64,000 bases of DNA from Coturnix japonica (taxonomy: Eukaryota > Chordata > Aves > Galliformes > Phasianidae), in the NCBI RefSeq assembly GCF_001577835.2, contig NC_029516.1, positions 55,530,802-55,594,801 on the forward strand. The letters run 5' to 3'. Position numbers and translations under genes: made by a program. Positions 42,317 through 54,985 of the stretch are shown piece by piece; within the stretch, counting starts at the first letter, position 1, and the number at the start of each line of letters is the position of its first letter. Below the pieces are notes generated by a model, which was not told where the DNA came from, did not search any database, and saw nothing but the letters and a program-made list of their open reading frames with translations.

Positions 42317-44710
42317 TTCCTGCTTTCCTCCAAAGGACTGTTGTCTGGACCTGACAGCTGGGACACTAATCAGATCCCTGGGAGACTTGTTGGTTACACC
42401 TTCCAGGTTTGGACTAGTTCAGAATGGCTCTGCGAGCTGCGCTTCGCCTGCCTTTGCGAGCTCAGTATCGCAATACCAAATACCTGTCCTGAGACCATCC
42501 GCATCATGGAGCTGCTGCTCAGAGCTGGGCAATCCACAGGGCTGGTGGGTTGTTCCAGCCGACCAGGCTTCTCCATGCCAGCAGTCACATTGGGGTCTGC
42601 TGTTGGGTGCTCTCACTGCTATTCCCTTACTTATTTATTTCTAGATGTCCTGACTACAGGTCGGGTGTTTATAACTGACATTAGAGAGGCTGTCTCGCAA
42701 TGACTTTAGATGCTGCATTGTGCTGATGGAAGCATACAGTGCGTTTCATGGGTAGGTCTCAATTTACAATCACTGTAGCGTTTAGAAAGGGCAAAAATAT
42801 TTGGCATTTGTGCTGTCCACTTGTTTCAAAAATCCTGTTGCTAAATCTCTGCACAGATGGACCTGTGCTGGCCCTGCCTGATAACTGTCTCATATTCCAG
42901 CAGATTTGCATGGAGAGGTTAACTCCATATTTTATTTTATTTTATTTTAGCATTTTTTATTAATAATTATTATCACTACTAATCTCTGGGAAATGAGATT
43001 TTGTTTTTTAAATATTTAAGCAGACAAATAGCGTGCAATATTTAGGTGATATTTTACAGTGATCAGTACAGAGAAAAAAAAGCCTTAACAGATCCTTTGC
43101 CTCTAAAGGAACTCTGGAATGGCTTTGGGGATCAGCAGTGGGGCACAAATACGTTCACTACCAGGTTGTGTTTTGTACTTTGATCAATACTGACCAAAAT
43201 GGGATTGTCTGGTGCTCCTCTGAAGGAAGCGAACGTTGCTGATTGCGTCCTCATGGGGCAACTGCTTTCAACTCCAGCAAGGGATAAATAGGATGAATTT
43301 AAGGGACCTGGCTGCTCTCAGACAAGGGCTTCCAGACAGGGACTGAAGCATCCTCGTGGAGCAGTACCAAGAAGCAAATGCTGCTGTCTCCCCTGTGCTC
43401 CTCTCTGCGTGGCTGCGTATGGGGAGCTTATACTCCAGTTGTACGTTGGAGTGTAGATGCAAGTGAGCTCTAAAATCACGTGGCTGCACGTAGGATGGGA
43501 GTATTTGAGCATTTTGCAGTACTGCGGCCAGCAGGATGGCTGACTGACACCTCTGACATCTGATGGTGACATTCATGGGATCACTGAGTAAGTTCTCAAC
43601 AAAGTGTCTTCTGCTTTTGCCTTGGGATGTTTGTGTGATAGATACATGTTAACCAGCAGAACTTCGGTCAAACGCTCGACCTGACTGTATGGTGATGCCT
43701 GGTGGGGGCCAGGGGCAGGAAAATCCTTAAAACTGAGAATCGGGAACTGTTTTTAATGGGGGAAAATTGCCTTTTTAACATGTACAGTGATTTGTTTGGT
43801 TGTTTTCTTTTTAATTTATGAATGTCAATTTTTAGTCATGTGATGATTGTAATGAGCAGAATGTGATTAGTGCCTTATGGTTTTACTGTATGGAACGGTT
43901 GCTTGGTGATCGCTGCTCTTGCAGCAGTGGCTCCAGGCACAGCTTTCCTAATGTGGAAGCTCGGCTACTTCATTTTTATATCTCTTTTTAAAGTCTTTTT
44001 CTTTCCTGGTGGAGGTGATTGTTGCCTTCTTTGCTAATCCTCAAAAGGTGTCGGTGCTTGGGAAAATGATAGCATTAATCTGACGGGGGACCTGTAATCC
44101 CGTTCTTGTCTATTCTCATTCCCATTCCAATTTTGCCTGTATAATTAGAGCAGGGGACCGAGAATCTATCATCAGGCTCTCACAATTATGCCCTGGGGTT
44201 GCTGTTCACGTCCCAAGCTACTCATTAGCTCCTGTACAAATAGAATCAAAACTCCCTGAAACTGAGTTCCAAAATTGATGGTGGCACCATTTGCCCCAGC
44301 CGTGCTGTCTGAGACGCTTGGTTTCAAATTCCAGCCTGGATGGGCTCTGTGACCGCTGCCCGGGAGCAAAATAAGCTGCGATGAAAGGTGGGGTGGGAAG
44401 GGGACGTCGCTGGGGGCGGGGGGTGGCAGCCCCTGGAACAAATGGTTTCCTGTAAACAGCTCTGTCCCCTCTTGAGAAGTGTCAGAAGTGCTGTGAGCAG
44501 GGACAGGCTGCCCCGCAGCTCGTGTGTACGTGCGGCGCTGCTCTGAGGCCCTGACCTTAGCAAGGCCTTCCTGTGTCTTCAGCATTTTGGTTGTAATTGT
44601 CATCCTGCCTTTGTGTTCTATGTACTTCAAGGTGCTCAGAAGGAGAAAAGTTTTTAATTTGACAGCGCCCAAACCGATCTCTCACCAATAAACTTGCTTT
44701 GACTTGAGCT
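42317..44710 (+). other. SLC37A3: SLC37A3 3' untranslated region
   Basis: This is a long 3'UTR of about 2.4 kb up to AATAAA at 44687-44692. It contains a (TTTTA)n run at 42929-42950 and AT-rich stretches. The extent is inferred from the first canonical poly(A) signal. Confidence 0.7.
42929..42950. repeat. (TTTTA)n simple repeat
   Basis: Four ATTTT units lie in the SLC37A3 3'UTR, followed by AT-rich sequence. Confidence 0.85.
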
Positions 44711-44745
44711 GGGCTGAGCCATGTGTGTACAAGTCAGGTGTTCTT
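44687..44745 (+). terminator. SLC37A3: SLC37A3 poly(A) signal
   Basis: AATAAA at 44687-44692 is followed within 50 nt by a GT-rich element (CCATGTGTGTACAAGTCAGG). Confidence 0.7.
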
Positions 44746-47700
44746 CCCTTGTGAAGAACTTTGCCATGTGGCAGCCAGCCCCGCTGTGCCTTCCCTTCCA
44801 TGGCTTGTTTCTTTACACACAAATCCACACCCACACTTAACTGTGCTTAAATGGACTGTCACGGATGGACACAGTGGGGGACTGTGTGCTTGTGTTTGTG
44901 TTTTATAGCTGACTGTAAATTCAGAGTTCAGCACAATACCCGGTTGCTGGGGGGAAAGAAAAGAAGCACACATCTGCACATTCTGGTCACTCACCCCCAA
45001 GTGGCTCAGGGGCCTGTGAAGCTGTTCTTCAAGAAAAGTAACTGTTCCTATTTTTACCCCTCTTCTGTCTATTGGTAGATTAGCTCAGAGATTTCAAACC
45101 TGCTCTGGAAGTACTTTAAGAAGTAGAGTTTGCCTTGAATTCGTATTGGAAATGCCTATAGCAGTAATTCCATCCCCACCACCGTACCTGCAATCATCAG
45201 AGCCTGATGCTGGGCAAGTGGAAGCATGGCAATTGCATTAGGAAATGATCTCTGGGCATCTAGCTGTGGCCTGGGATGTGATGGACTGTCTGACCATCAG
45301 TAGCAAGGAAGGCCCTTGCAGTTGGTATCATCCAAGCAACACTTCCAAGTCCTGGTTTCCTCAGAAGCATGGAATGAAATGGCGGTGAGCCTGCATGGTG
45401 GCAGTTATCACAGCAGTTATCTTCAGAGGAGGAGCAATGGGACTGCTGCCCTAAGAGCTGGGCACATATCTTTGTCCAGACCAAGCCCTGAACAGCAGCA
45501 TTCTCTTCTACAGGAAAGTGGGAGGAGAAGCAGGAGTGTGTTCTAAGGGCTGTCTTTTATGTCAGGGAGGAGAAAAGAACCTATTTTTATAGAACCCCAC
45601 TGCGCTCACAAGCAGTAGTGGTTCAGGTATGTCTCAGACATGCCACTGGTCAACTATTCTTGCGTACTTCTGCCCTCTACCCAATGGTAGCCAGAGCGCT
45701 AGACCAAACCTATATGCAATTTCTCCCCTTTTCTATCTAAATGTCAACTAAAAGTGCCTCTCGGAGCATGAGAGAAGCTTTGCGGCCCTTTTGTTAGGCT
45801 TAAAATAACTGAAAGATAAAGAAGATTTCTGCCTGTGGCTAAGGAAGTCCAGCTAAAGCTGCTTAGGGCCAGCCTGCCCTTTTTTCTAAATGCTTTTAGA
45901 TCAGCAATTGGCAGCTGTTGGACCTGCAGGCTGACTGATGAAGTTTGTGCTTGGGATGCTGGTGTTCTTGCTCAGCTCTCAAGGACAGGGAGTCCATCCA
46001 CCAGTGCCTCTTGTCCCTGCAGACCAGAGAAGTAACAACATAATCCATGGTGTGTAAGTGAAATGATGGCAGATGAGGATAAGCTTACCCAGGTGTGTGC
46101 TATTTCAATTTTCTTATAATGTAGCAAGCAAAGTGCTGGGGATTTGGGGTAGCTTGATTTCCCTGGTCCCTGGATTCCAGCATGAATGCAGAGAAATCTT
46201 ACACCTGGAGACCTACCTCCTCACTGTTTTCAGCTTGTCAGGTGGGACCACTTTCCAGATAACACCCTCATCTTCTCTGGAAAGCCTGGCAGAGAAAAGC
46301 AACATTGAGCTAACCAAGGCTGTGCCTTCCTGTAGTGAATGCTAAAGGTGACAAACCAGTCAGATAATAGTTTTCCCTGCTGCTTGTCCAGGGGAGTGGA
46401 AGTGTCAGAGGCAGTTCCACCAGGGCCAGCTATACTCTCCATTCACCTCTTCTCCTTCAGCCTCCTTGCCCTCAGCTCTAACAGCTGTGTCCTTCTAGGT
46501 GTATTAACGTGTCATTGCTTCCAGCCAAAGGCAGGTTCATCCCACGACTGCTTATTATGAAGCATGGCAACAAGCAAGACAGGCAGCTGTGCTCCTGCTG
46601 CAGAAGCACGGAGAGGTTGTGTGGGCAGAGGTGGGAGCACTGCCTGCACTCATGGGCTTGTATCAGCACTGTACCTGCAGAAGCAATGCCTGTGTCAATG
46701 TGTACCTCTGGAGCAGGTGAGTGTGTGTACAGAGCTGATAGCAGCTTCTGCTGGAGATGGCTTTTATCTGCTTTATTTTTTGTTTCTGTGCACATTTGTG
46801 ATGCTGCTGTGGGCTCCCAGTGCTATCAGGCCCCTTCTAAAACCAGCATATTGGCTGAGTGTGCTCAGGCAGGGCCAGGGCTGGCTTCAGAGGGGTCAGA
46901 GTAGGGTATCAGGTGAATGCGGAGTCACTACACCAGCAGCTGGATATCACCCAGTTCTTTGAGTCTGGCCTTTGTTTCCAATCATGAAACCCAGGTGAAT
47001 GAAGTGACCTCTTCATACGCCTGGCTCTGCTGTGCTTTGGCTGTGGTCTTGCTATCAGCTGGATGAGGATATTTGCCACTCTTTTGCAAATCAACCATAC
47101 TACCTCAGTTGCCTTCATTCCTTAGGCAAAAAGAGAGCAGGGGTTGTTTTAGGAGTTCTCTCATAACTTGGTTTGAGAACTTGGTTTGCCAGGCCTGCTC
47201 TTTCCCTTCTACTTCCACTGCTTCACCCCAGGTTACCTGTTCATCCTCAAACGTGCAGGACCAGATTGCTCTCTCCAGTCCCCAATCTGTTTTTCTTTGC
47301 TTTTGCCTTTGTGGCGGTTTGTCCCAACAACAAGGAAGGGAGCTGGTATTTTCTGTGCTAACAAAGTGAGCATTGTTATGCAGTTGTGGAGTGGGTGGAT
47401 GTGATTGCCGACAGACATATTCCTTCTGCTAGGGTGTGGATTAAAGCTCAAGGTGACTTTGTTCCTGCATAAAATCACCGACTTCCCCATGGGAACTGAA
47501 GGGGCAGGGGCGGGAGAGGAGAAGTATGATAAATGGAAGTGTCGGGAGGAAATGCACTCACATCGCAAGTACTGCCAAAGCATAAATGTGTGCTCTGTGA
47601 GGAGCTTTCAACACAGCTTAAGGTAGCCCTCCGTGGATTAAACAAACAAAAAAATAGCCAATATTTAGCTGGGAACTTGCTCTGCAGGCCACCGTTCTGG

Positions 47701-48162
47701 TGTAATTGCCTGGGTTAAGTGGATTAGCGTTTGGGGTTAGGCAGGCTTTGAGGAGCAGCCTTTTCTGCAGGCAGCAGCCTTGCTCTCCATCAGTTGGACC
47801 TGATTGGCACTGAAGACTGGCAGAGTGTTGAGTTGTCACTGTGCATTCTCTCTTGGAAGGATCCCATGGAAACAGTTACTTCCAGAGCTGTGACTTGGCC
47901 CTATCTGCAGCAAGGTGGGTATCGTTACAGCAAATCACATCTTGGGACACTTCCCTGCCTTTGTTGCCATGGGAATCTGTGTCTTCTGCAGCTTTGTCTT
48001 CAGTGAAAAAAGAGAAGTGTCATTACCTCCTGCCGTACACCCACCCAAATGCGCTGAGGTTCAGAGGGCTGTGGTCAGCCACAGAGTATGTGGAGCAAAT
48101 TGCTTGCACCGGGAACAAGGCTGGGAGGTCTTTTCTCTCGAATCTCATCACAGCTCACACAA

Positions 48163-48580
48163 AGAATCATAGAACCATGGAATCGTTTGGGTTGGAAGGG
48201 ACCCTTAAGATCATGTTGTTCCAACCCCCTGCTGTAGGTAGGGACATCTCCCTCTATACCAGGTTGCTTAAAGCCCCATCCAGCCTGGCCTTGAATGCCT
48301 CCAGGGAGAGGCCATCCACAGCCTTTCCAGGCAGCCTGTGCCAGTGTCTCACCACCCTCACAGTAAAGAATTTCTTTCTGGTATCTAATCCAAATCTACC
48401 CTCTCCCAGTTTAAAGCCATTTTCCCTCATCCTGTTGTCACATACCCTTATAAAAAGTCCCTCCCCATCTTTCCTGTGAGCCCCCTTCAGGTGCTAGAAG
48501 GCTGCTGTAAGGTCCCTCTGGAGCCTTCTCTTCTCCAGGCTGAACAGCCCCAGCTCTCTCAGCCTGACCCCATAGGGGAA
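48163..48580 (-). repeat. CR1 LINE 3' part
   Basis: AAGAATCATAGAACCATGGA, GGTTGGAAGGGACCCTTAAG, TTTCTTTCTGGTATCTAATC, and CTTCTCTTCCAGGCTGAA-type blocks form about 415 bp in reverse orientation with the true 3' end on the left. Confidence 0.94.
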
Positions 48581-50939
48581 GCAGAAAGTGATCAGGCAAG
48601 GCATCCCAGATGGGATCCCTTAACTTGGGGTATCAGACCAAAGCTATCTCACCTTGCCAGCACAACAGGACTGGCACCTGTCCCACACCTACTTTACATT
48701 GCAGACAGAGGGACAGGCAGGGATGTGGGAGCTGCAGAGCCGGTCCTTCGTGACCAGGAGGCGGTGGCAGCACCACCACTCCTTTGAAAGGGTGCAAAGG
48801 ATGCTGGGGAGCAGGATCCTGACCCGGGCAGCTGGCACAGTCAGTGCTGTGGTTCTGTGCTTCATGACCAAGCCCTTTAGTCTGATACAGAGAGAACAGA
48901 AAGTGAGCTTCTTTTCTTACGGGAAACATTTTGATTGCTGGAATTTTTCACCTTGCGAAAGGAGCCAGGTCTCACTGTGGAGGTACGCCAGGGTGGCGAT
49001 AACAAGAAATCAGCTTGCTTTGGAGAGATTCCCTCACTTACCGCGTGTGTTGTGTTACTTCCTTTGGCCTTTGCTTGTGACTTTTCATCAGGTTTTGACT
49101 GATCTCTGCTTTCGGTTACAATTCTCGAGTAGGTTCCGATACCGCAGCAAAAGATTTTTATCTGCACGCGACTCCTACGAAGTAAAGAACTTGTGTCATT
49201 TCCACTGTATGAATGAGGAACTGAGTCATAGGGAGCTGAATGACACATCTGAGGTTACCTGAGGAGGCTGAGCACTGCTGGGAACAGAGCCTGGGTGTTC
49301 CTGGCCCAGGCTGAAGGTTCGCCCACTGCGCGGCGGTGTTGTCCTGTGGGGCATCACTGCACCCTGCTCTGCCCTTTGATCTCAGTCTGGGCCCTTGGAC
49401 TCTGAAACGAGTCATAAATGCAATAGTAAACCTCTTTCAAGAGGGAAGGGTGATTTATCTGGAGCCCTAAACGTTTGGCACTAGAAGAAAAAGCAGAATT
49501 TGAACTGTTCCGTGTAAACAACACGACAATTACATTCAAGTGCTTTTTGCTTAGGCTTTGGTGTTTGTGGCGCTGTACCCCTGGGGAAGTGGGTGGCTCT
49601 TGTGCCTGCAATTGACACAGCGTTCACATTCGTGCCTAAGCTGATGCAGGCTTTGTAGCTATTTCAAACTGTGCTGCTGTGAGCTGAGCAGAGTCATCTT
49701 CTCTGTGCTGTCATTCAAATTAAAAGTGTCTAAATGCAGGAATGTAAATGAGAAAGATGGAATTTGGGAGCAGCGAGAGAAAACCGTGCCACAGGGGTTT
49801 AACCTGGGCTGGGAATAAACCACCCCATTCACTCTCAGAATGCGTGTGAGTTCTGTATGTCTCAAAATAAAAACCTCTGTGTCACAATCCGGTTTAAGTG
49901 AGTCATTCAGGAATGGCAACTCAGGGCCAAGGAAGTTTCAGTTCCTTGTCTCGTAGATGTGTTTGTGTTTACCTGTTTGCATATATATGAACTTGTATAT
50001 ACGCGTATGAGTACATGAAATGCTTATGTTGTTTTGGCTCGATTAGTTTTTCTTTACTTCCCTATCTTTAACCACTGCCGTTCAGCACAAAACCCACTTT
50101 AAGTCACACACTGCTAATTTCACAGACCGGGCTTTCATTGCCAGCCTGAAGCTGTTCTCATTGACCTCTGACCGTGAATGCACCTTCCTGAAGCTGCCAA
50201 GAATGTCACCATGAAACGCCTGGGTAACAGCAACGAGTGGCTGAGTGCGGGCAATTAATAAGTCGAAGTACGGCCACTGGAATATACTGAGCTCAATTCA
50301 CATTGGTGTGGCTGCCTCTGCGTCACTGCCGACTTCTTAGAAACGTTCCAGTGCACGCGAAGGATTTAGTCATCTGGCTGCAGAGAAGTGGTACAGCTCC
50401 AGCACTGTGTGAGTAACTAAGTCCTGTCTGCCACTGTCTGCTTACTCACCCTGGAAGGAAGCCGGTCCGAAAGCAGCAGAGAGCAAGTTGGCCTCACAAA
50501 CCGAGTGAATCAGGCTGTGATGTGTTAGGAGTGAGTCACGTTTTGCTCTGTGTGCCTGGTTTTCCTCAGCAGCCTCAGCAACATCCTGGCCTTTATCTGC
50601 TGCCCCGCAGGCTGCACAGGAATGGGCAGTGCTGTGTGTGGGGGCTGAGGGGCTGCCTGAAGTCCTCCCAGGTGCCTGGAGGGGAAAAGCCAAACCCCAG
50701 AGCTGCCCTCTCTGCCCCCAGCAGGGCTGTGTCCTGATCCACAACAAGGCTTGCACAAGGACCTGCTGCAGGGCTGGTGCTTACCTGTGTTTGCAGCAAG
50801 GTGCAGGTCAGGGCCCTGCAGACACAAAACTGCTTTATGTGCTCGGGACTCCAGCACAACATTGGGTGCTGCTTCCCACAGCCTCCTGGAAAAACTGGCT
50901 GCTCATGGCTCTGATGGATGTGCTGCTTGCAGCGTGGAA

Positions 50940-51238
50940 AGGAGGATGTAGCAAGGTGGGGGAGAGGCTCTTCTCCCAGGTAGCAGCAGTAGGATGTGAG
51001 AAAACACGCCAGGGAAGGTTTAGACTGGTTATCAGGTATAATTTCACAGAAAGAGTGGTGATGCACTGGAACATACTGCCCGTGGAAGTGGCAGAGTCTC
51101 CATCTCTGTAGGTATTTAGGGTAGATGTGGATGTGGCACTGAGGGACGTGGTTTGGTAGGGAGTTTGGTAGTGTTAGGTGAAGGTTGGACTTGATTACCT
51201 TGAAGGTCTTTTACAACCCAAATTATTCTATAATCTGT
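50940..51238 (+). repeat. CR1 LINE 3' part
   Basis: GGGAGAGGCTCTTCTCCCAG, AGAGTGGTGATGCACTGGAA, GGATGTGGCACTGAGGGACG, and a degraded ATTATTCTATAATC tail mark a sense-orientation CR1. Confidence 0.9.
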
Positions 51239-54200
51239 TTTTTCTGAAGCAGCACGGCCCAGGCTGAGCAAAACCTTCTGGAGGCCGTGGGGCTTGCAGA
51301 TATTGGCCTAAGAATTAACACAGAGTATTTTATCCATTAAAGTGCTGGGCAAACATTAACTAATCCTCTCAACCCCCTTCTGGGGTAGGTAAATATTACT
51401 GTCTCACAGGTGCAGAAACTGAGGAGGGAAAGTGATATGATTTGCTTAAAGCCACAGAGGGCACCAGGTGGGGATAAAAACAGGGGAGGTGTTTTATGAC
51501 CTGTGCTTAGGCTGCTTGTGCTCGCTGCCTCCCGGCCAGCACTGTTTTATAAGAACTTGGTGCTGGCGTCCCCCTGGTGCCACGAGGTACAGCCAGCGAT
51601 GCAGGGGCTCAGCCCAGTGCATGCACAGCAGTAAGGGCTTGGGCAGTGCTCCCAGGGACCACACAGCAAAAGCCCTCCCGCTTTGAAGCTGGTGGGGCTT
51701 GAGCCAGTGGCTTCAGGCAGGGCTGAATGCCATGAAATCTTTGTCGCGTCCAGACCCTGGGGGGGGGCCTCTCAGGGGGCACAGCCCCAGCCTCCATGCT
51801 TTCAGACGGGTGATAAATGTTGTCTGCAGCACTGGACTTGTTTACCTTTGGGATTTACACTGCAGATAGGGCAGCGGGGCCTGCAACACAGACCTGTGTC
51901 TGGCCGGTCTGGCTCTGCTCCTGCTATCCCGCACCGCTTTGCCCTGGACATGCAGGGCAGCAAGGCCACTGCCTGGTGCTGCAGGACACTGCCTTCCCTT
52001 CATGACAGTAAGGGTTGCCAGCTCCCTGGAAGCTGGTTAGGGGGGTTCTCACTGTGCCTTATTGTGCTGCTCTGCAGTGCAGCAGCCCAGCTCCTTGCTC
52101 TGCTTAGGCTGAGCCACAGACCCCGGGCAATCAGATAAAATGCAAAAGGAAGGTTTGTGCACCATGGGGCTGGGCTCTGAGCAAGATAAAGATTGCTCCT
52201 GGCCTCCGAGGTGGTGTTGGGAGTCTTCTGTCTACCCCATGTCACACCCAGTGTCTTTAATTAGAGACATGTGCTTTATTATTCAGAAGAATATGCTTTC
52301 ACAGCCCATCCAAGAGCTCAGCAGACTGTCAGGCCTAAATTAAGCCATACTGGGCACACTGAGCACCTCGGGGAGGGGCTGGCACAGGGTGGGGGCCATT
52401 GTCCTCCCCCTGCATTGTGGGAAGCCCCTTCCCAAGGTGGTCCTTTCAGTAGGGAGCCAACCCTTAAGGCTGAGGTTTGTTTCTGTCTCCATCTGTTCAA
52501 ACTTCAGTTCATTCACGGTGCCGTAGGTATTGTATGCCGCATTGCTTGCTTTTTTTTTTGGTGGATGGGAAGAGACTCCCCTTTTCATGGTTCACTTATT
52601 CATTTTTTAGGTCCCCGGCTTCCTTGTCAAGTTTCCTCTTTTGTTGTATTAATTGGCCTTAAATTTACAGTCAGGTGCTGTGTGCGTGCTTCCCGTGTGC
52701 ACCTTGGCCATCTGCTGCCTTTCATCTCCATGGCGCCCAGGCCAAATTCCAGCTCTGGCAGTGACTCCCCACCTCCCTGTGCTTGCTCTGCAGCGCTGAT
52801 TGCCCCAGTGCCCATCCTACTGTACATCTCCAGGTGGAGCCAGGGCTGAGATGCTGCTGCTGCTCCCCTGAGAGGAGCAGGCATGGGAGCTGGAGGAAAC
52901 ATCCCCTTGGGAAAGAGGTGCATGTTAGCACTGAAAGCAGTTGCTTAGTTTTCAGAAGTGCTGCAGAGTCAGACTGTCCAGTCCAAAAGAAGGTGGCTAG
53001 ATCCTGGCAGAGTACATATGGAAGGTGTTTATATCTCCCTTACTCCACTTGATGCATTCATAGTAACATCTGGAGCTTGAGGAACCCAGATGGATGAATA
53101 AGGGCAAGGGGAGCAAAAGGCTGTGGGTCCTGTGCCCCTCATTGGGCTGGGAGAGATCTTTTTAGTAGTATTTGGAAGCACAGAGATGTGGGGAGGTGTT
53201 CTTCCTGCTGAGTTGCTTCATAGTATAGCCCTTGGTGCATCTCTAAGTGTCCTTGGGAGCTCAGTCTTGGATGTACCAGATGTAGGAATTCAGCACAAAG
53301 GGCCTGAGGTCAGCACGTGACAGCATCCTCCAGTTGCAACAAGGCAGGACCTCCAGATCAGCAACACACTGGGTCAGGTTTGATGGTTTGAAGTGCAAGG
53401 GTTTGTTTACCAGTGCAATGGGTTAATGCTGTCATTGTGGCCCTGTCCCCCTGCCATAGCTGGAACAGGCTGTGGCTGCAGTGAATTTAGCACTGCCATC
53501 AGTCCTGGGAGGTTCTCACTTTATAAGTAGATAATAACTAGAAAAAACAAAAACAAAGAAAGGCAAAAAGCTTTCTTCTGAGCACTGCAAAAGAAAGCAT
53601 CAGTGTGTGGTTAACATCAGCCCTGAGGAGCAGTGCTGTACCTACCCCAGGGGGGCCTGGGGCAGGGAGCAGAGACCCTATGGTGAAGGATGCAGCCTAG
53701 GTCCCCTTCTCCTGCCCCAGTCCTCATTCCCGCAGGTCAGAGCTGCCCTCTCCCTCTGCCGCAGCACGTCCTGGATTTATGGGAGCCATAAACCACAAAG
53801 CAGAAAGAAATAAAAATACTAAACACTTACGTTTTTAAAAGGCCAACCGTGCATTGATGCTTCGGCGATAATTTGCTCGTAAAGAAATATTATGCTTGAA
53901 ATCATAATACCAGGCTGTTGATGGAGGCTGAGATGCGAGTTGCTCCCACTCCTGCTGTAGGACGGAAACAATCACTTCCCCTTGGCCATGCCACCCCACT
54001 CAGCCACTCTGTCCCCAGCATTTGCAGGTGCCTCTGCTGCTCCTCCTTAGGTGAGGAGCTCTGAGCTCCCTTTCATGCACCCTAAGAGGTTCCTCCTCAA
54101 TTTTATCAGGGTTTGGACCCTCACATTTGCTGAAAGTATGTTCATAGTACATCTAAAAGGTTTTTATCGCTCCTCAAACTGCTGAGTTCAGGCAGGTTGA

Positions 54201-54912
54201 ATCTGAAAGGCCTGCGGGAGGTGAGCAGAGCCTCATAACTGTACCCAGGAGCAGGGCTCTGCACCTCAGCAAAGACTTTATTAGTTAAAATAAGAAGGTG
54301 TTAGCAAAAACAAATGCAGAGCTGAAGCAGCCCAGCTGGAAGGGGGACTTGGAGCAGTTAACTTCTCATGCAAAGCTGCTACTTGGTGCTGCAATGATCC
54401 CGGCCCAGAGCTGCCTCTGTCCTCTCCTACAGGCAGAAGAAGGGTTTCAGGTGCTCTGCTCTCACAGAGGAGTGAGGGCATGTATTCAGTGCAGCACTGT
54501 CAAGGAAAAATCACCTTTACCTTTCACATAAATCAGACAGAACACTCCCCCCTATCCAGCCCTGTGCAAGAGCCTCTCCTGGAGAGGTGTTTGGGGGCTA
54601 TTTCTTTGGCTAGGATGGGCAGATCATGCTCACAGAGCAGTCTGAACTTTCAGAGCCCCTGGCTTCCCCCATCTTTTCCTTAGTGCTTCCTGAAGTGTTT
54701 CATGACATCCTCTTTGCCTGTTTCCCAGAGACTGAGTTCCCCTTTGTGGTTAGGCTTTCCTCTACCCTCCTCTGCCATTGCTGAGAAATGCAGTCCTTGA
54801 CAGGACTTCTCTAATGGGAAAAAAATCATTGCAATGGCCCAAACACCCCATTGCTTCTGGTTAGTGACTGCTCAAGTGCCACTCGGTTTCTCTGTACCGT
54901 TTGTATCTTTCA

Positions 54913-54985
54913 ATCATGGAATGGCTTGGATTGAAAGGGCCCTTAAAACCCTCTCATTTCTGGCCCTCCTGCCATGTTTTCTCCC
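54913..54985 (-). repeat. Probable CR1 tail, old
   Basis: AATCATGGAATGGCTTGGAT and TGAAAGGGCCCTTAAAACC match the CR1 3' end in reverse. The similarity fades quickly. Confidence 0.55.

Noticed and set aside
46509-46962. Two overlapping ~130-codon frames
   Set aside because: They overlap each other and a minus-strand frame, with no recognisable domain. They are expected by chance over 16 kb.
47841-48479. 212-codon plus-strand open frame
   Set aside because: Its second half is the CR1 copy at 48163-48580 read on the wrong strand, so it is not a gene.
49934-49945. ISRE-like AGTTTCAGTTCC
   Set aside because: One base is missing from the ISRE spacing, and it is far from any promoter here. The chance rate is high.
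51570-51590. CTCF-like CCCCCTGGTGCCACG
   Set aside because: Three mismatches to the core consensus make it much weaker than the site at 61572.
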